Source: an uncultured Azospirillum sp. (GTDB lineage: Bacteria; Pseudomonadota; Alphaproteobacteria; Azospirillales; Azospirillaceae). From it: DNA of 37,159 nucleotides. Position numbers and translations under genes: made by a program. How positions within the stretch are numbered: the stretch's first letter is position 1; every line of letters begins with the position of its first letter. Of this stretch, positions 1 through 8,373 are shown one piece after another. Under the pieces are notes generated by a model. That model was not told the origin of the DNA. It ran no database searches and saw nothing but the letters and a program-made list of their open reading frames with translations. The stretch is from assembly GCF_946480385.1 (NCBI RefSeq), contig NZ_CAMLJP010000060.1, positions 1-37,159 on the forward strand. Reading direction: 5' to 3'.

Positions 1-61
1 CTGTGATTACAAGAAAGTTGCACTTCAGAATAGAACCTACCCCGCCTACAGACGAAAAACA

Positions 62-77
62 CATAAGTTAGATTATG
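62..77. promoter_or_regulatory. Possible LysR-type operator (dyad)
   Basis: The first 100 bases are clearly more AT-rich than the rest of the window. They contain the dyad CATAA-N6-TTATG about 105 bases upstream of the LysR start. LysR regulators often bind interrupted dyads of roughly this size, so autoregulation or control of a gene off the left edge is possible. No binding evidence exists, and the T-to-A spacing is 10 rather than the textbook 11. Confidence 0.25.
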
Positions 78-183
78 GAAATATTGCCGGTCACCACGCC
101 AGGGGTGATCCCTTGAGGCGGCCCGCCGGTGCCCGGCTAACCCGGACTGGAAGTTCCCCGCCGAACCCGCCACACTGTGGGGC

Positions 184-1113
184 ATGCAGCTCAAGCATCT
201 TCGAACCTTCGCAACGGTGGCGTCGACGCTCAACGTCACGCGGGCTGGCGAGCGACTCCATCTTGCCCAGTCGAGTGTGACCGAGCAGATCCAGGCTCTG
301 GAAGCCGACCTCGGCGTCGTTCTCTTCGACCGGTCGAAACGCCGCCTGCGCCTGACGGAGGCCGGGCGGCGCCTGCTGGACCATGCCGCCGACCTTCTCT
401 CCCTCGCCGACGAAGCCCGGTCGGCGATTGCCGACGTCGCCGGCCAGCCGACGGGCAACCTCACGGTTGGCGGGCTGGAGACGCTGTGCAGCAGCTTTCT
501 CCCACCGTTGCTGATGACCTTCTGCACCGCGCACCCCGCAGTAGCGGTAAGGATGACGGCTGCCGGCAGCGGTGAACTGCGCAACGGCATCCGGAGCGGG
601 GACGTCGACGTGGCCTTCGTTTTCGGCGAAGGGCCGCCAGAGGACGGTGTTGAGCGCGAAACCGTCGCTTGGGATCGCCTGTCCGTCATTGCGCCGGCAG
701 GGCACCGGCTTGCGGGGCGCAGTGCCGTGGACCGGGACGACCTCAAAGACGAGCCCTTTCTGGTGACCGCGACCGGCTGCGTGTACCGCCGGATGTTCGA
801 CACCGCCTTTCTGCCCGCCGGTGCCGGCCGGCCGCGCATCGCCGGAGAGTTCGGCAGCATCGGTGCCATCCGTGCGCTCGTCGCGGCGGGGCTCGGCTGC
901 GCGCTCGTCCCGACGTTGGCGGTTACACCAGTCGCCGGGCTCGCGGTCCTGCCCTGGGTCGGGGATTCCGACGGTGTTCCGGTGTCCATGCTGTGGCGCC
1001 GCCGGCGCGTACAACCGCCGGGCCTGCGCCTGTTCCTGACCTCCGCGCGGAACGGCTTCTGTGCCGTCAGACCAGACGATGACCGCCGTCCACATGCAGA
1101 ACGGTGCCGGTGA
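184..1113 (+). CDS. LysR-family transcriptional regulator
   Basis: This 309-residue protein has the usual LysR length and layout. An N-terminal winged helix-turn-helix (about residues 1-60, beginning MQLKHLRTFATVA and including the helix around RAGERLHLAQSSVTEQIQALE) is followed by a two-lobed inducer-binding domain. The ATG is preceded by the small palindrome CCACACTGTGG (170-180) and has no clear Shine-Dalgarno, so initiation may be weak or leaderless. The last 47 bases overlap the end of the convergent SDR gene. The effector is unknown. LysR proteins usually act on a divergent neighbour, which would lie outside the window to the left; the XRE/amidase cluster is a second possibility. The family call is secure and the target is not. 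Confidence 0.93.
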   Translation: MQLKHLRTFATVASTLNVTRAGERLHLAQSSVTEQIQALEADLGVVLFDRSKRRLRLTEAGRRLLDHAADLLSLADEARSAIADVAGQPTGNLTVGGLETLCSSFLPPLLMTFCTAHPAVAVRMTAAGSGELRNGIRSGDVDVAFVFGEGPPEDGVERETVAWDRLSVIAPAGHRLAGRSAVDRDDLKDEPFLVTATGCVYRRMFDTAFLPAGAGRPRIAGEFGSIGAIRALVAAGLGCALVPTLAVTPVAGLAVLPWVGDSDGVPVSMLWRRRRVQPPGLRLFLTSARNGFCAVRPDDDRRPHAERCR

Positions 1114-1822
1114 CGAAGCCGTTGCGCATCAGAAAACGGATGGCGGAGGCGATGTCGTCCGGCTGCCCGATCCGGCCGACCGGCAGCCTCTTGGCCATGG
1201 CCTCCAGCGTCGCCGCCTTGGCGTCGCCGGCAACATGCTGCCAGATCGGTGAATCGACCCAGCCCGGCGAGACCGCGTTGACCCGGATCGGGCCCAGTTC
1301 CACCGCGAGCGCGTAGGCGAGCGACTCAAGAGCTCCGTTGATCGCCGCGACCACCGATCCCCGCGCAGCCGGCCGATAGGCCGCTATCCCCGATGTGAAG
1401 GTGATAGAACCCTGTGGCGACAGAACCGGCGCGCCATGCTTGGCGAGCAGCAGCGGGCCGATGAACTTCGAATCGACGACCCGCAGCGCCGCGGCGACAT
1501 CCAGCGATGGCAGAAGCTGATAAGCGCCCCCGATATCCGCCGCCGTGGTGACGATGTGGTCCAGCGGCCCGACCCGCCCGAACAGGCGTGCGACCTGCTC
1601 CTCCCGTGTGATGTCCGCGACCCCGATAGCCAACCGGGCCGCCAGCGGGCCCGCCACGGGTGAGAGGCTCGCCCGCGCCTCTTCCAGCCGGGCCTCGGAC
1701 CGGCCGGCGATGGTCACTCTGGCACCCTCGGACAGCAGAATCCGCGCCAGCGCCAACCCCATCCCCGAACTGCCCCCAACGATCAGGACATGCTCGTTCT
1801 TCGTCTCAACCCCTGTATTCAT
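1067..1822 (-). CDS. SDR-fold protein lacking the YxxxK catalytic pair
   Basis: This is a 251-residue Rossmann protein of the short-chain dehydrogenase/reductase superfamily. The nucleotide-binding motif GGSSGMG is at residues 16-22. The structural motif is NAVSPGW near 182-188, and the C-terminus has the classical VTGTVLHVDGG. The active-site serine is present (S144 in FTSG). However, the segment that should carry YxxxK reads VAAIN (158-162), so both the catalytic Tyr and Lys are missing. Similar atypical SDRs are known from many bacteria and their chemistry is unclear. The ATG start fits the conserved N-terminus. The gene lies downstream of the XRE-cupin regulator on the same strand, 174 bases away, and converges on LysR with an overlap of 47 bases. 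Confidence 0.9.
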   Translation of the reverse strand: MNTGVETKNEHVLIVGGSSGMGLALARILLSEGARVTIAGRSEARLEEARASLSPVAGPLAARLAIGVADITREEQVARLFGRVGPLDHIVTTAADIGGAYQLLPSLDVAAALRVVDSKFIGPLLLAKHGAPVLSPQGSITFTSGIAAYRPAARGSVVAAINGALESLAYALAVELGPIRVNAVSPGWVDSPIWQHVAGDAKAATLEAMAKRLPVGRIGQPDDIASAIRFLMRNGFVTGTVLHVDGGHRLV

Positions 1823-1972
1823 GATGTTACTGCCCTATTCCCCGAAATGATGGGCAAGGAATTTGCCTCGGCGACAGTGTCGTTTTTCTTCGAAGAGACG
1901 GGAAACGGGAATGCACGATTCCAACCATCGGCGCTTCCGATGACGGAGCCAGTCGGCTTTGCCGCATCGGGG

Positions 1973-1991
1973 GTCCGGCAACGGGCCGGAC
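1973..1991 (-). terminator. Hairpin after the XRE-cupin gene
   Basis: A perfect 7-bp stem, GTCCGGC/GCCGGAC, with the five-base loop AACGG sits 5 bases after the stop of the regulator gene. No T-run follows, so it could be a weak or Rho-assisted terminator or an mRNA-stabilising end. A second small hairpin, CATCGG/CCGATG, lies at 1926-1942. Confidence 0.4.
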
Positions 1992-1996
1992 AGGGT

Positions 1997-2650
1997 CTAT
2001 TGCCGCCCCTCCGCCTCGGAAATCGATCGCAGCTTCTGGTAGAGGTCCGGCTCTTCGCTGGTGCAGACGCAGATCGCACGGGCCGGTTCGTCCCCGGCGT
2101 TCAGATAGGCATGGCCCATGCTGCTGTCGAGATAGATGCCGTCGCCCACGCCAAGCACCGCCGGTTCGTAGAATTCGGTGTGGACGACGACGCGGCCGGA
2201 CGTGACATAAAAATACTCCTCGCCGGTATGCCGCAGGAGCGATCCGAACTCCTCCAGCGTACGCGCCCGGATCTCGGCCAGGATCGGCACCATCTGCTTT
2301 CCAACCAGGTCGGTGCATTGATACCGGTAGGAATAGAAATTTGTGTCCACCAGATGCCCCTGTCCGGCCCGGCTGATGCTGCGACGGGCGGTGATGACCT
2401 GCCGGCGCTCCGGCCGGGAGCCGGCAGGTTCGAACAGTTCGGCGATCTCGATCTTCAGGCCGGCTGTCAGCTGCAGCAGCTTGTCGTAGGTCAGCGACAT
2501 CTGGCCGTTCTCCACCTTCGACAAAGTCGACAGGGCCATTCCCGTGCGTTCCGCCACCTGCTTCAATGTCAAGCCGCGCACCTTGCGGGCGGCTTTCAGG
2601 CAAACGCCCAGCCGCGAGGTGGTGTTGGCCAGCTCATCCTGATCCTGCAT
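1997..2650 (-). CDS. XRE-family regulator with C-terminal cupin domain
   Basis: The protein has 217 residues from the ATG at 2650. An XRE-type helix-turn-helix spans about residues 14-68 (SRLGVCLKAARKVRGLTLKQ, then the recognition helix around TGMALSTLSKVENG). A linker leads to a cupin_2 barrel (about 120-205, with TGEEYFYVTSGRVVVHTEF). In this family the cupin usually binds a small ligand that controls DNA binding. The ATG at 2650 has a GGGAAAAG ribosome site. An upstream in-frame TTG at 2686 has none and is less likely. The gene is divergent from the amidase cluster, so it is the natural candidate regulator of that cluster. The ligand is unknown; an amino acid derivative is inferred only from the neighbours. 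Confidence 0.92.
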   Translation of the reverse strand: MQDQDELANTTSRLGVCLKAARKVRGLTLKQVAERTGMALSTLSKVENGQMSLTYDKLLQLTAGLKIEIAELFEPAGSRPERRQVITARRSISRAGQGHLVDTNFYSYRYQCTDLVGKQMVPILAEIRARTLEEFGSLLRHTGEEYFYVTSGRVVVHTEFYEPAVLGVGDGIYLDSSMGHAYLNAGDEPARAICVCTSEEPDLYQKLRSISEAEGRQ

Positions 2651-2885
2651 CGACTTTTCCCGTTCCACCGTCACTGCCGCTGCCAATTTTGCAGGCAGAA
2701 TTTATTGTATACGCTAAATGGTTTTCACGAACCGATTCGGCAGCATCGCCGACGAAATCCTTTTCTGCCATATGCTTGTGCAGCGCAGCAAGATGGCGCC
2801 CAATCGCTGACCACATAAACAATTTGACCGATGCGCTAAACTCTGTGACGATGCGACAAATTGAAGCCGGACGGATACCGCCGCC
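2651..2885. promoter_or_regulatory. Divergent control region, XRE-cupin / amidase
   Basis: This AT-rich 235-base region lies between two divergent starts. It holds a perfect inverted repeat, CAATTTG at 2820-2826 and CAAATTG at 2857-2863, flanking two similar direct elements GACCGATGCG (2826) and GACGATGCGA (2847). CGCTAAA occurs twice (2712-2718 and 2834-2840). CTGCC-N9-GGCAG spans 2680-2698 near the regulator start. On the minus strand TATACA near 2706-2711 could be a -10 element for the regulator. Operator function for the XRE protein is inferred. Confidence 0.5.
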
Positions 2886-4412
2886 ATGCCCGATTTGACC
2901 GCTCCCGCTGCCGCCAATCTCTCCGTGGCCGATCTCTCCCTGCTGGACATGCGCCGCCGGATCGCCGGAAAGACCCTGTCTCCCGTCGAACTGCTGGAAG
3001 CCTGCCTCGCCCGGATCGATCTCGTCAATCCGGCCGTCAACGCCGTGGTGGCCCTCGACACCGACAACGCCCGCAAGGCCGCGGAACAGGCCGAAGCTGC
3101 GATCCAGCGTGGCGACGATGTCGGGCCGTTGCATGGCATTCCGCTTCTGGTCAAGGATACGCAGGACACCGCCGGTCTTTGCACCACCTATGGCAGTCCT
3201 CTGTTCGCAAACCATGTGCCGGCCGCCGACCAGGGATCGGTCGCCCGGCTGCGCGCCGCCGGCGCGATCATCCTCGGCAAGACCAACACGCCGGAATGGG
3301 CGGCCGGCGGCAACACCCGGAACCCGGTCTATGGGGCGACGGGCAATCCGTTCGACCCGTCGCGGTCGGCGGCAGGTTCGTCGGGTGGATCGGCGGTGGC
3401 GCTCGCCTGCGGGATGGCGCCGCTGGCCACCGGATCGGACACCGGCGGCAGCCTGCGCAATCCCGCCGGATATGCGGGGATCGTCGGCATGCGCCCCTCC
3501 TATGGGCTGGTCGCCAGCGAGCGCCGCGCCATCGGCTGGTCGAACCTGTCGACCGACGGGCCGATGGCCCGCAACGTGGCGGATCTGGCCCTAATGCTGT
3601 CGGTGATGGCCAGCGACGACGTCCGCGATCCGCTCGCCTACAGCCTGCCGGGCGAGCCGGTGCGCGGCCGGCCTGAGCGCTGGTTCCCGGTCGCCGCCGC
3701 GGACCTGTCCCGGATGCGCATCGCCGTGACCGAGGATTTCGGCTTCGCCCCGACGGCCCAGGATATCCGCCGCGTCTTCCGCGACCGCGTCGAACATATC
3801 GCGCCGCTCGTCGGAACCTGTGTCGAGGCGACGCCGGACTGCACCGGTGCCGACGATGCCTTCGCGGTGCTGCGCGCCTCGCTGTTCCTGGCGATGCATG
3901 CCAAGACCTTCCGCGAGCGTCCCGACATGCTCGGCCCCAACGTCCGCGCCAACATCGAGGAGGGGCTGGGTTACAGCCTGGAGGACTACACCCGCGCCGC
4001 GACGACCCAGACGCGCATCTACCGATCCTTCCAGTCCTTCTTCGAAACACACGATCTGCTGATCAGCCCGACCATCACCGTCAGCCCGCGCCCGTGGAGC
4101 GAACTGTACCCGCGGGAGATCGATGGCCGGCCCACCCGCTCCTACTTCCACTGGCTGGCACTGGCCTATGGCGTGACGCTGGCCGGCCATCCGGCCCTGA
4201 GCCTGCCGGTCGGCCTGGACGACTCCGGACTGCCCTTCGGGCTGCAGATCGTCGGCCCGCGCGGCGGCGATACGCTGGTGCTCTCCACCGCCGCCGTGCT
4301 GGAGGCGGCCTTCGCCGGCAATCCGGCCCTGTGCCGGCCGGTGCCGGACCTGAGCCGACTGGCCGCGGCACCGCCCCTGTCGCAAACCCCCGGCTTCCGC
4401 GCCTGGGACTGA
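2886..4412 (+). CDS. Amidase (amidase-signature family)
   Basis: This 508-residue amidase-signature enzyme hydrolyses an amide C-N bond, releasing ammonia or an amine. The Ser-cisSer-Lys triad can be read: K90 in IPLLVKDTQDTAG, the Gly/Ser loop AAGSSGGSA with cis-Ser S165, and nucleophile S189 in GSDTGGSLRNPAG. The C-terminal substrate part ends in the family-typical SLPVGLDDSGLPFGLQIVGP. No signal peptide is seen, so it acts in the cytoplasm. It is the first gene of a co-oriented run with an MFS carrier, RidA and a DadA-like oxidase, suggesting it frees an amino acid or amine for oxidation. GatA is unlikely because gatB and gatC are absent here. The substrate is unknown. Confidence 0.93.
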   Translation: MPDLTAPAAANLSVADLSLLDMRRRIAGKTLSPVELLEACLARIDLVNPAVNAVVALDTDNARKAAEQAEAAIQRGDDVGPLHGIPLLVKDTQDTAGLCTTYGSPLFANHVPAADQGSVARLRAAGAIILGKTNTPEWAAGGNTRNPVYGATGNPFDPSRSAAGSSGGSAVALACGMAPLATGSDTGGSLRNPAGYAGIVGMRPSYGLVASERRAIGWSNLSTDGPMARNVADLALMLSVMASDDVRDPLAYSLPGEPVRGRPERWFPVAAADLSRMRIAVTEDFGFAPTAQDIRRVFRDRVEHIAPLVGTCVEATPDCTGADDAFAVLRASLFLAMHAKTFRERPDMLGPNVRANIEEGLGYSLEDYTRAATTQTRIYRSFQSFFETHDLLISPTITVSPRPWSELYPREIDGRPTRSYFHWLALAYGVTLAGHPALSLPVGLDDSGLPFGLQIVGPRGGDTLVLSTAAVLEAAFAGNPALCRPVPDLSRLAAAPPLSQTPGFRAWD

Positions 4413-4467
4413 CCGGCCCTTCCGGTCCCATTCCAATTTGAATCGACGATCCGGCCGCCGGCGACCT

Positions 4468-4479
4468 CCGGCGCGCCGG
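4468..4479. repeat. 12-bp palindrome between amidase and MFS genes
   Basis: The perfect palindrome CCGGCGCGCCGG lies in the 152-base gap between the amidase stop and the MFS start. Other GC-rich self-complementary bases surround it, and a CAATTTGA element similar to that in the amidase control region occurs at 4434-4441. It could be an intercistronic hairpin, but in GC-rich DNA it may be chance. Confidence 0.25.
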
Positions 4480-4564
4480 CAACGCCACCATTTTGCCCGC
4501 CGCTCCGGTGAAGCCCGCCGAAACCGTTGGAGCCGACGCCCCTATAGCTGACGGAGACACCTGC

Positions 4565-5797
4565 ATGTCCGCCCTAAAGACGCACAAGACCAGCATCATC
4601 GGGTTTTCACTTCTCTATCTGGCCTTCTGTATTTCCTATATCGACCGGGCGGCGATTTCGATCGCGCTGGGCCAGATCGGCAAAGATTTCAATCTTCAGG
4701 CCTCGGAACTCGGCATCGTCATCAGCGTCTTCTTCCTCGGCTATTCGTTGATGCAGATCCCCGGCGGCTGGCTGGCCGACCACTTCGGTTCCAAATACGT
4801 GATCGTCGTCTCGATCGCCCTGTGGTCGGTCTTCACGGTGTCGACCAGCTTCGCCTGGTCCCTGGGGTCGCTGATCGCCATCCGGCTGGTGTTCGGCATC
4901 GCCGAGGGCAGCTTTCCGCCAGCCGCCATCAAGGCGGTGGCGGAGATGTTCAGCAAGGACAACAAGCCGAAGATGACGGCCTTCCTGACCTCGTCGAACT
5001 ATGCCGGCAGCATGATCGCGCCGCTGGTGATGGCGCCGCTGATCCTCGGGCTTGGCTGGCGCCATGCTTTCGAGGTCATCGGCATCGCCGGGGTCGCCTT
5101 CGCCGTCGCTTATATGCTGCTGGTCGCCGGCAACCCGAAGCCGGCATCCGGGCAGGGCGAGCGGCAGGGCGCCTCGAACCGCATCGACTGGGCCACCACC
5201 CGCATGCTGCTGAAGACCCCGTTCCTGTGGCAGCTGGTCGTCGTCTGGTTCGGGTTGAGCTGCGTGAACAAGGGGCTGGATTCCTGGATGCCGCTCTATC
5301 TGCTGCAGCAGCGCGGCCTGGATCTGAAGTCGGTCGGCGTTCTCGTGCCGATCCCCTTCCTGCTCGCCACCATCGCCACCGCCATCGGTGGCTGGGTGAT
5401 GACGCGCTTTTTCCCCGACCGGGAGAAGTATCTTCTGGTCGGCAGTGCTTCGCTGACCGGCCTCTTCGTGTTCGCCATGTACAGGTCGGACAGCATCGCC
5501 ACGCTGATCGTCTTCCAGTCGCTCGCCTATTTCTTCAAGTCCTTCGTCCTGGCGACGGTCATCGCCCTACCGACCAAGGTGCTGCACGAGAGCCAGCTGG
5601 GCACCGGCATCGGCATCGTCAACATGGGCGGACAGATCGCCGGCTTCATCGCGCCGATGGTGATGGGTTTCCTGGTGTCGGCCAGCGGGTCCTTCGATAC
5701 CGCCTTCGGCTTCCTGATCGTCATGACCGCCGTCGCGGTGGTTGCCGGCAGCACGCTACGCACCGGACGGCAGCGCCTTGCCGCCCGCATCGCCTGA
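4565..5797 (+). CDS. MFS transporter, anion:cation symporter (ACS) type
   Basis: This 410-residue integral membrane carrier has about 12 predicted transmembrane helices. The N-terminus (GFSLLYLAFCISYIDRAAIS) and the loop motif around QIPGGWLADHFGSK are typical of the ACS branch of the major facilitator superfamily, which imports organic acid anions such as hexuronates, glucarate or tartrate. The ATG at 4565 has GGAG eight bases upstream; the reading frame is open further upstream but without a good start. The gene lies between the amidase and ridA in one direction, so it probably imports the substrate or a breakdown product of this pathway. The solute cannot be read from sequence. Confidence 0.9.
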   Translation: MSALKTHKTSIIGFSLLYLAFCISYIDRAAISIALGQIGKDFNLQASELGIVISVFFLGYSLMQIPGGWLADHFGSKYVIVVSIALWSVFTVSTSFAWSLGSLIAIRLVFGIAEGSFPPAAIKAVAEMFSKDNKPKMTAFLTSSNYAGSMIAPLVMAPLILGLGWRHAFEVIGIAGVAFAVAYMLLVAGNPKPASGQGERQGASNRIDWATTRMLLKTPFLWQLVVVWFGLSCVNKGLDSWMPLYLLQQRGLDLKSVGVLVPIPFLLATIATAIGGWVMTRFFPDREKYLLVGSASLTGLFVFAMYRSDSIATLIVFQSLAYFFKSFVLATVIALPTKVLHESQLGTGIGIVNMGGQIAGFIAPMVMGFLVSASGSFDTAFGFLIVMTAVAVVAGSTLRTGRQRLAARIA

Positions 5798-5829
5798 GGC
5801 ACGGCCCTTTCAAATACAAGGATTCCGCC

Positions 5830-6177
5830 ATGTCCATCCCCACCCTGCCCTTCTCCAAGCTGCGCCGCGCCGACGGTTTGGTCTTCCTGTCCGGCGAACT
5901 GCCCTTCGGCCCCGACGGCAGCATTCCCGACGGCATCGGTCCACAGACCGAGCTTGCGCTCGACCGCATCGCCGCGACGCTGGAGGGCGAAGGCCTGTCG
6001 CTGGCGGATGTGGTGTCCTGTCTCGTCCACCTGACCGACAAGACCGATTTCGCCGCCTTCAACGAGGCCTATGCCCGGCGATTCCCGGAACCGCGTCCGG
6101 TGCGCACCACCGTCGTGGCGGGGTTGCTGGTCGATGCCCGCGTCGAGATCACGGTGACCGCCAAGGCCCGGGCGTGA
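5830..6177 (+). CDS. RidA-family enamine/imine deaminase
   Basis: This 115-residue protein of the RidA/YjgF/YER057c family forms cytoplasmic trimers that hydrolyse reactive enamines and imines released by PLP or flavin enzymes. The family core is visible: GLVFLSGELPFGPDG near the start, ADVVSCLVHLTDKTDFAAFN in the middle, and PVRTTVVAGLLVDARVEITV at the end, whose Arg matches the family's carboxylate-binding Arg. It starts 32 bases after the MFS gene and ends 4 bases before the DadA-like gene. That placement is expected if it clears the imino acid made by the flavoenzyme. Confidence 0.93.
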   Translation: MSIPTLPFSKLRRADGLVFLSGELPFGPDGSIPDGIGPQTELALDRIAATLEGEGLSLADVVSCLVHLTDKTDFAAFNEAYARRFPEPRPVRTTVVAGLLVDARVEITVTAKARA

Positions 6178-6181
6178 AATC

Positions 6182-7414
6182 ATGAAGCAGGCACTCGTTC
6201 TCGGCGCCGGCATGGTGGGCATCGCCACCGCCCTGCAGCTCCAAAAGCGGGGCTGGTCGGTGGCGGTGGTGGACCGCCGCGGGCCGGGCGAAGAGACAAG
6301 CTACGGCAATGCCGGCATCATCCAATGCGAGGCGGTCAGCCCCTATCCGATGCCGCGCGACATCGGCACCCTGGCCGCCGTGGCCCTGGGACGGACGAAC
6401 GACGTCCATTATCGCACCGCCGCTTTGCCGAACCATGCGGAGGCGCTCGCCCGCTACTGGTGGAATTCCGCGGAAAAGCGGCACGCCGGCATTTCCGACG
6501 CCTATGCGCGGCTGATCGTCGAGGCGACGGCCGAGCATGACGAGCTGATGCGCGACTGCCCGGTGGACGGGCTGGTGCGGCGCGACGGCTACCGTGTCCT
6601 GTTCCGGCGCCGGGAGCTGTTCGACAAGGCGCTGGCCGCCGCCGAGAACCACCGCAGGCGCTGGGGCGTCCGGTTCGAGTCCCTGACGCCCGACGCGCTG
6701 GCACAGGCGGAACCGGCGCTCAAGCAGACGGGCGTCGGCGCGATCCACTGGCTCGATCCGTGGACGGTGTCCGATCCCGGCGCGCTGGTCGCAGCCTATG
6801 GCCGCCGCTTCGTCGAGGCCGGCGGACGGTTGCTGACAGGCGACGCCCGCAGCCTGAAGGCCCGCCCGCGGGGCGGATGGTCGGTCGAAACCGCCGACGG
6901 CCGGCTGGAGGCGGAGGTGGCGGTCGTGGCGCTCGGCCCCTGGTCGCCGGAGGCGCTGCGGCCGTTCGGCTACCGCTTCCCGATGGTCCGCAAGCGGGGC
7001 TATCACCGCCATTACAGCGGCGGCGGCCTGTCGCTTCCGCTGATGGACAGCGGCTTCGGCTATGTGCTGGCCCCGATGGCGCGGGGGTTGCGGATCACGA
7101 CGGGCGCGCAATTCACCCATGCCGAGGCGCCCGCCGACCCGGTCCAGCTCGACCGGGCGGAAGAGGCGGTCAGGTCCCTCATCGATCTCGGCGCGCCGGT
7201 CGAGGCGGAGCCCTGGCACGGCACCCGCCCCTGCCTGCCCGACATGCTGCCAGTCATCGGCGAGGCGCCGGGCCATCCCGGCCTCTGGATGAATTTCGGC
7301 CATGGCCACCAGGGCTTCACGCTGGGGCCGGTGGCCGGCCGGCTTCTGGCGGAGATGATGGACGGCGCCCCACCCTTCACCGACCCCGCCGCCTTCCGGC
7401 CAAATCGCCGTTAA
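6182..7414 (+). CDS. FAD-dependent amino acid oxidoreductase (DadA-like)
   Basis: This 410-residue protein belongs to the D-amino acid dehydrogenase/glycine oxidase (DAO) family. The FAD dinucleotide fold is at the N-terminus (VLGAGMVGIATALQLQKRGW, with GxGxxG from G8, then VVDRRGPGEETSYGNAG). The C-terminal FAD-binding segment reads WMNFGHGHQGFTLGPVAGRL. It should oxidise an amino acid to the imino acid, passing electrons to the respiratory chain or oxygen. It is tightly coupled to ridA, 4 bases upstream. Together with the amidase and importer it suggests use of an amidated or N-acylated amino acid, perhaps of D configuration. The exact substrate is not readable. Confidence 0.9.
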   Translation: MKQALVLGAGMVGIATALQLQKRGWSVAVVDRRGPGEETSYGNAGIIQCEAVSPYPMPRDIGTLAAVALGRTNDVHYRTAALPNHAEALARYWWNSAEKRHAGISDAYARLIVEATAEHDELMRDCPVDGLVRRDGYRVLFRRRELFDKALAAAENHRRRWGVRFESLTPDALAQAEPALKQTGVGAIHWLDPWTVSDPGALVAAYGRRFVEAGGRLLTGDARSLKARPRGGWSVETADGRLEAEVAVVALGPWSPEALRPFGYRFPMVRKRGYHRHYSGGGLSLPLMDSGFGYVLAPMARGLRITTGAQFTHAEAPADPVQLDRAEEAVRSLIDLGAPVEAEPWHGTRPCLPDMLPVIGEAPGHPGLWMNFGHGHQGFTLGPVAGRLLAEMMDGAPPFTDPAAFRPNRR

Positions 7415-7446
7415 AAATCCGGCCGAAGCCGTCCGGTGAAAACGCA

Positions 7447-7481
7447 ACGGCTCCCGCCACCTCAAAGCGACGGGAGCCGTT
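7447..7481. terminator. Bidirectional terminator between dadA-like gene and pstB
   Basis: An 11-bp perfect stem spans about 7446-7456 and 7471-7481 (AACGGCTCCCG / CGGGAGCCGTT) with a 14-base loop. It lies between two convergent genes. TTCGTT follows on the plus strand and TTGCGTTTT on the minus strand, so it can serve both. Confidence 0.75.
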
Positions 7482-7507
7482 TCGTTGCCCCAAGTTCGAC
7501 GAATGCC

Positions 7508-8371
7508 TCAGCCGAAGCGACCGGTGATGTATTCGGACGTCTTTTCCTTGGTCGGGTTGGTGAAGATCTCTTCCGTGTTCCCGAATTCGATCAGCTCGCC
7601 CAGATACATGAAGGCGGTGAAGTTGGAGATGCGGGCTGCCTGCTGCATGTTGTGGGTGACGATGGCAATGCAGTAGTCGGAGCGCAGCTCGTCGATCAGC
7701 TCCTCGCACTTGGCGGTGGAGATGGGGTCGAGCGCCGAGGTCGGCTCGTCCAGCAGCAGGACCGACGGCTTCACCGCGATGGCGCGGGCGATGCACAGGC
7801 GCTGCTGCTGGCCGCCGGACAGGCTCATGCCGTTCTGGCGCAGCTTGTCCTTCACCTCGTCCCACAAGGCGGCGCGGCGCAGCGAGAACTCCACCCGCTC
7901 GTCCATGTCGGCGCGGGACAGCTTCTCGTACAGCTTCACGCCGAAGGCGATGTTGTCGTAGATCGACATCGGAAACGGCGTCGGCTTCTGGAACACCATG
8001 CCGACGCGGGCGCGCAGCAGGTTCAGGTCCTGCTTGGGCGACAGGATGTTGTGGCCGTCCAGCAGCACCTCGCCGGTGGCGACCTGCTTGGGATAGAGGT
8101 CGTACATCCGGTTCAGGATGCGCAGCAGGGTCGACTTGCCGCAGCCCGACGGGCCGATGAAGGCGGTGACCTGACGGTCGTACAGCGGCAGCGAGATGCT
8201 CTTCAGCGCCCGGTAGCCGTCATAGAAGAAGTCCAGGTTGCGGACGCTGATCTTCTCGGGCAGGCCGGCACCGGCGATTGCACGATCGGCGGCGGTTCCG
8301 GACATCATGCCGTGGGGCATCTGGCGGCTGCCGTGGGCGGGGCTGTTGGCGTCCATGTGGGTCATCGTCAT
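7508..8371 (-). CDS. pstB: Phosphate ABC transporter ATP-binding protein PstB
   Basis: This 287-residue ATPase belongs to the high-affinity phosphate importer. The Walker A motif is GPSGCGKST, the ABC signature [16 protein letters not shown], and Walker [13 protein letters not shown]; the switch His is in IVTHNMQQA. The protein carries the PstB-typical NRMYDLYP and [18 protein letters not shown]. About 35 residues before the conserved core are rich in Met, His and Gly and poorly conserved. The start at 8371 lies 2 bases after the pstA stop, so the two are coupled. It is the last gene of the operon; phoU, which often follows, is absent and a terminator comes next. Confidence 0.97.
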   Translation of the reverse strand: MTMTHMDANSPAHGSRQMPHGMMSGTAADRAIAGAGLPEKISVRNLDFFYDGYRALKSISLPLYDRQVTAFIGPSGCGKSTLLRILNRMYDLYPKQVATGEVLLDGHNILSPKQDLNLLRARVGMVFQKPTPFPMSIYDNIAFGVKLYEKLSRADMDERVEFSLRRAALWDEVKDKLRQNGMSLSGGQQQRLCIARAIAVKPSVLLLDEPTSALDPISTAKCEELIDELRSDYCIAIVTHNMQQAARISNFTAFMYLGELIEFGNTEEIFTNPTKEKTSEYITGRFG

Positions 8372-8373
8372 GG

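Noticed and set aside
2820..4441. CAATTTG as a pathway-specific operator shared by amidase and MFS genes
   Set aside because: The heptamer also occurs inside unrelated coding DNA (near 23207) and its reverse complement near 29238, so the motif alone is not specific; only the paired arrangement at 2820-2863 was kept.
4822..5829. Extension of the ridA frame upstream into the MFS gene
   Set aside because: The upstream part lies inside the MFS gene in another frame and is compositionally a shadow; RidA homology begins at 5830.
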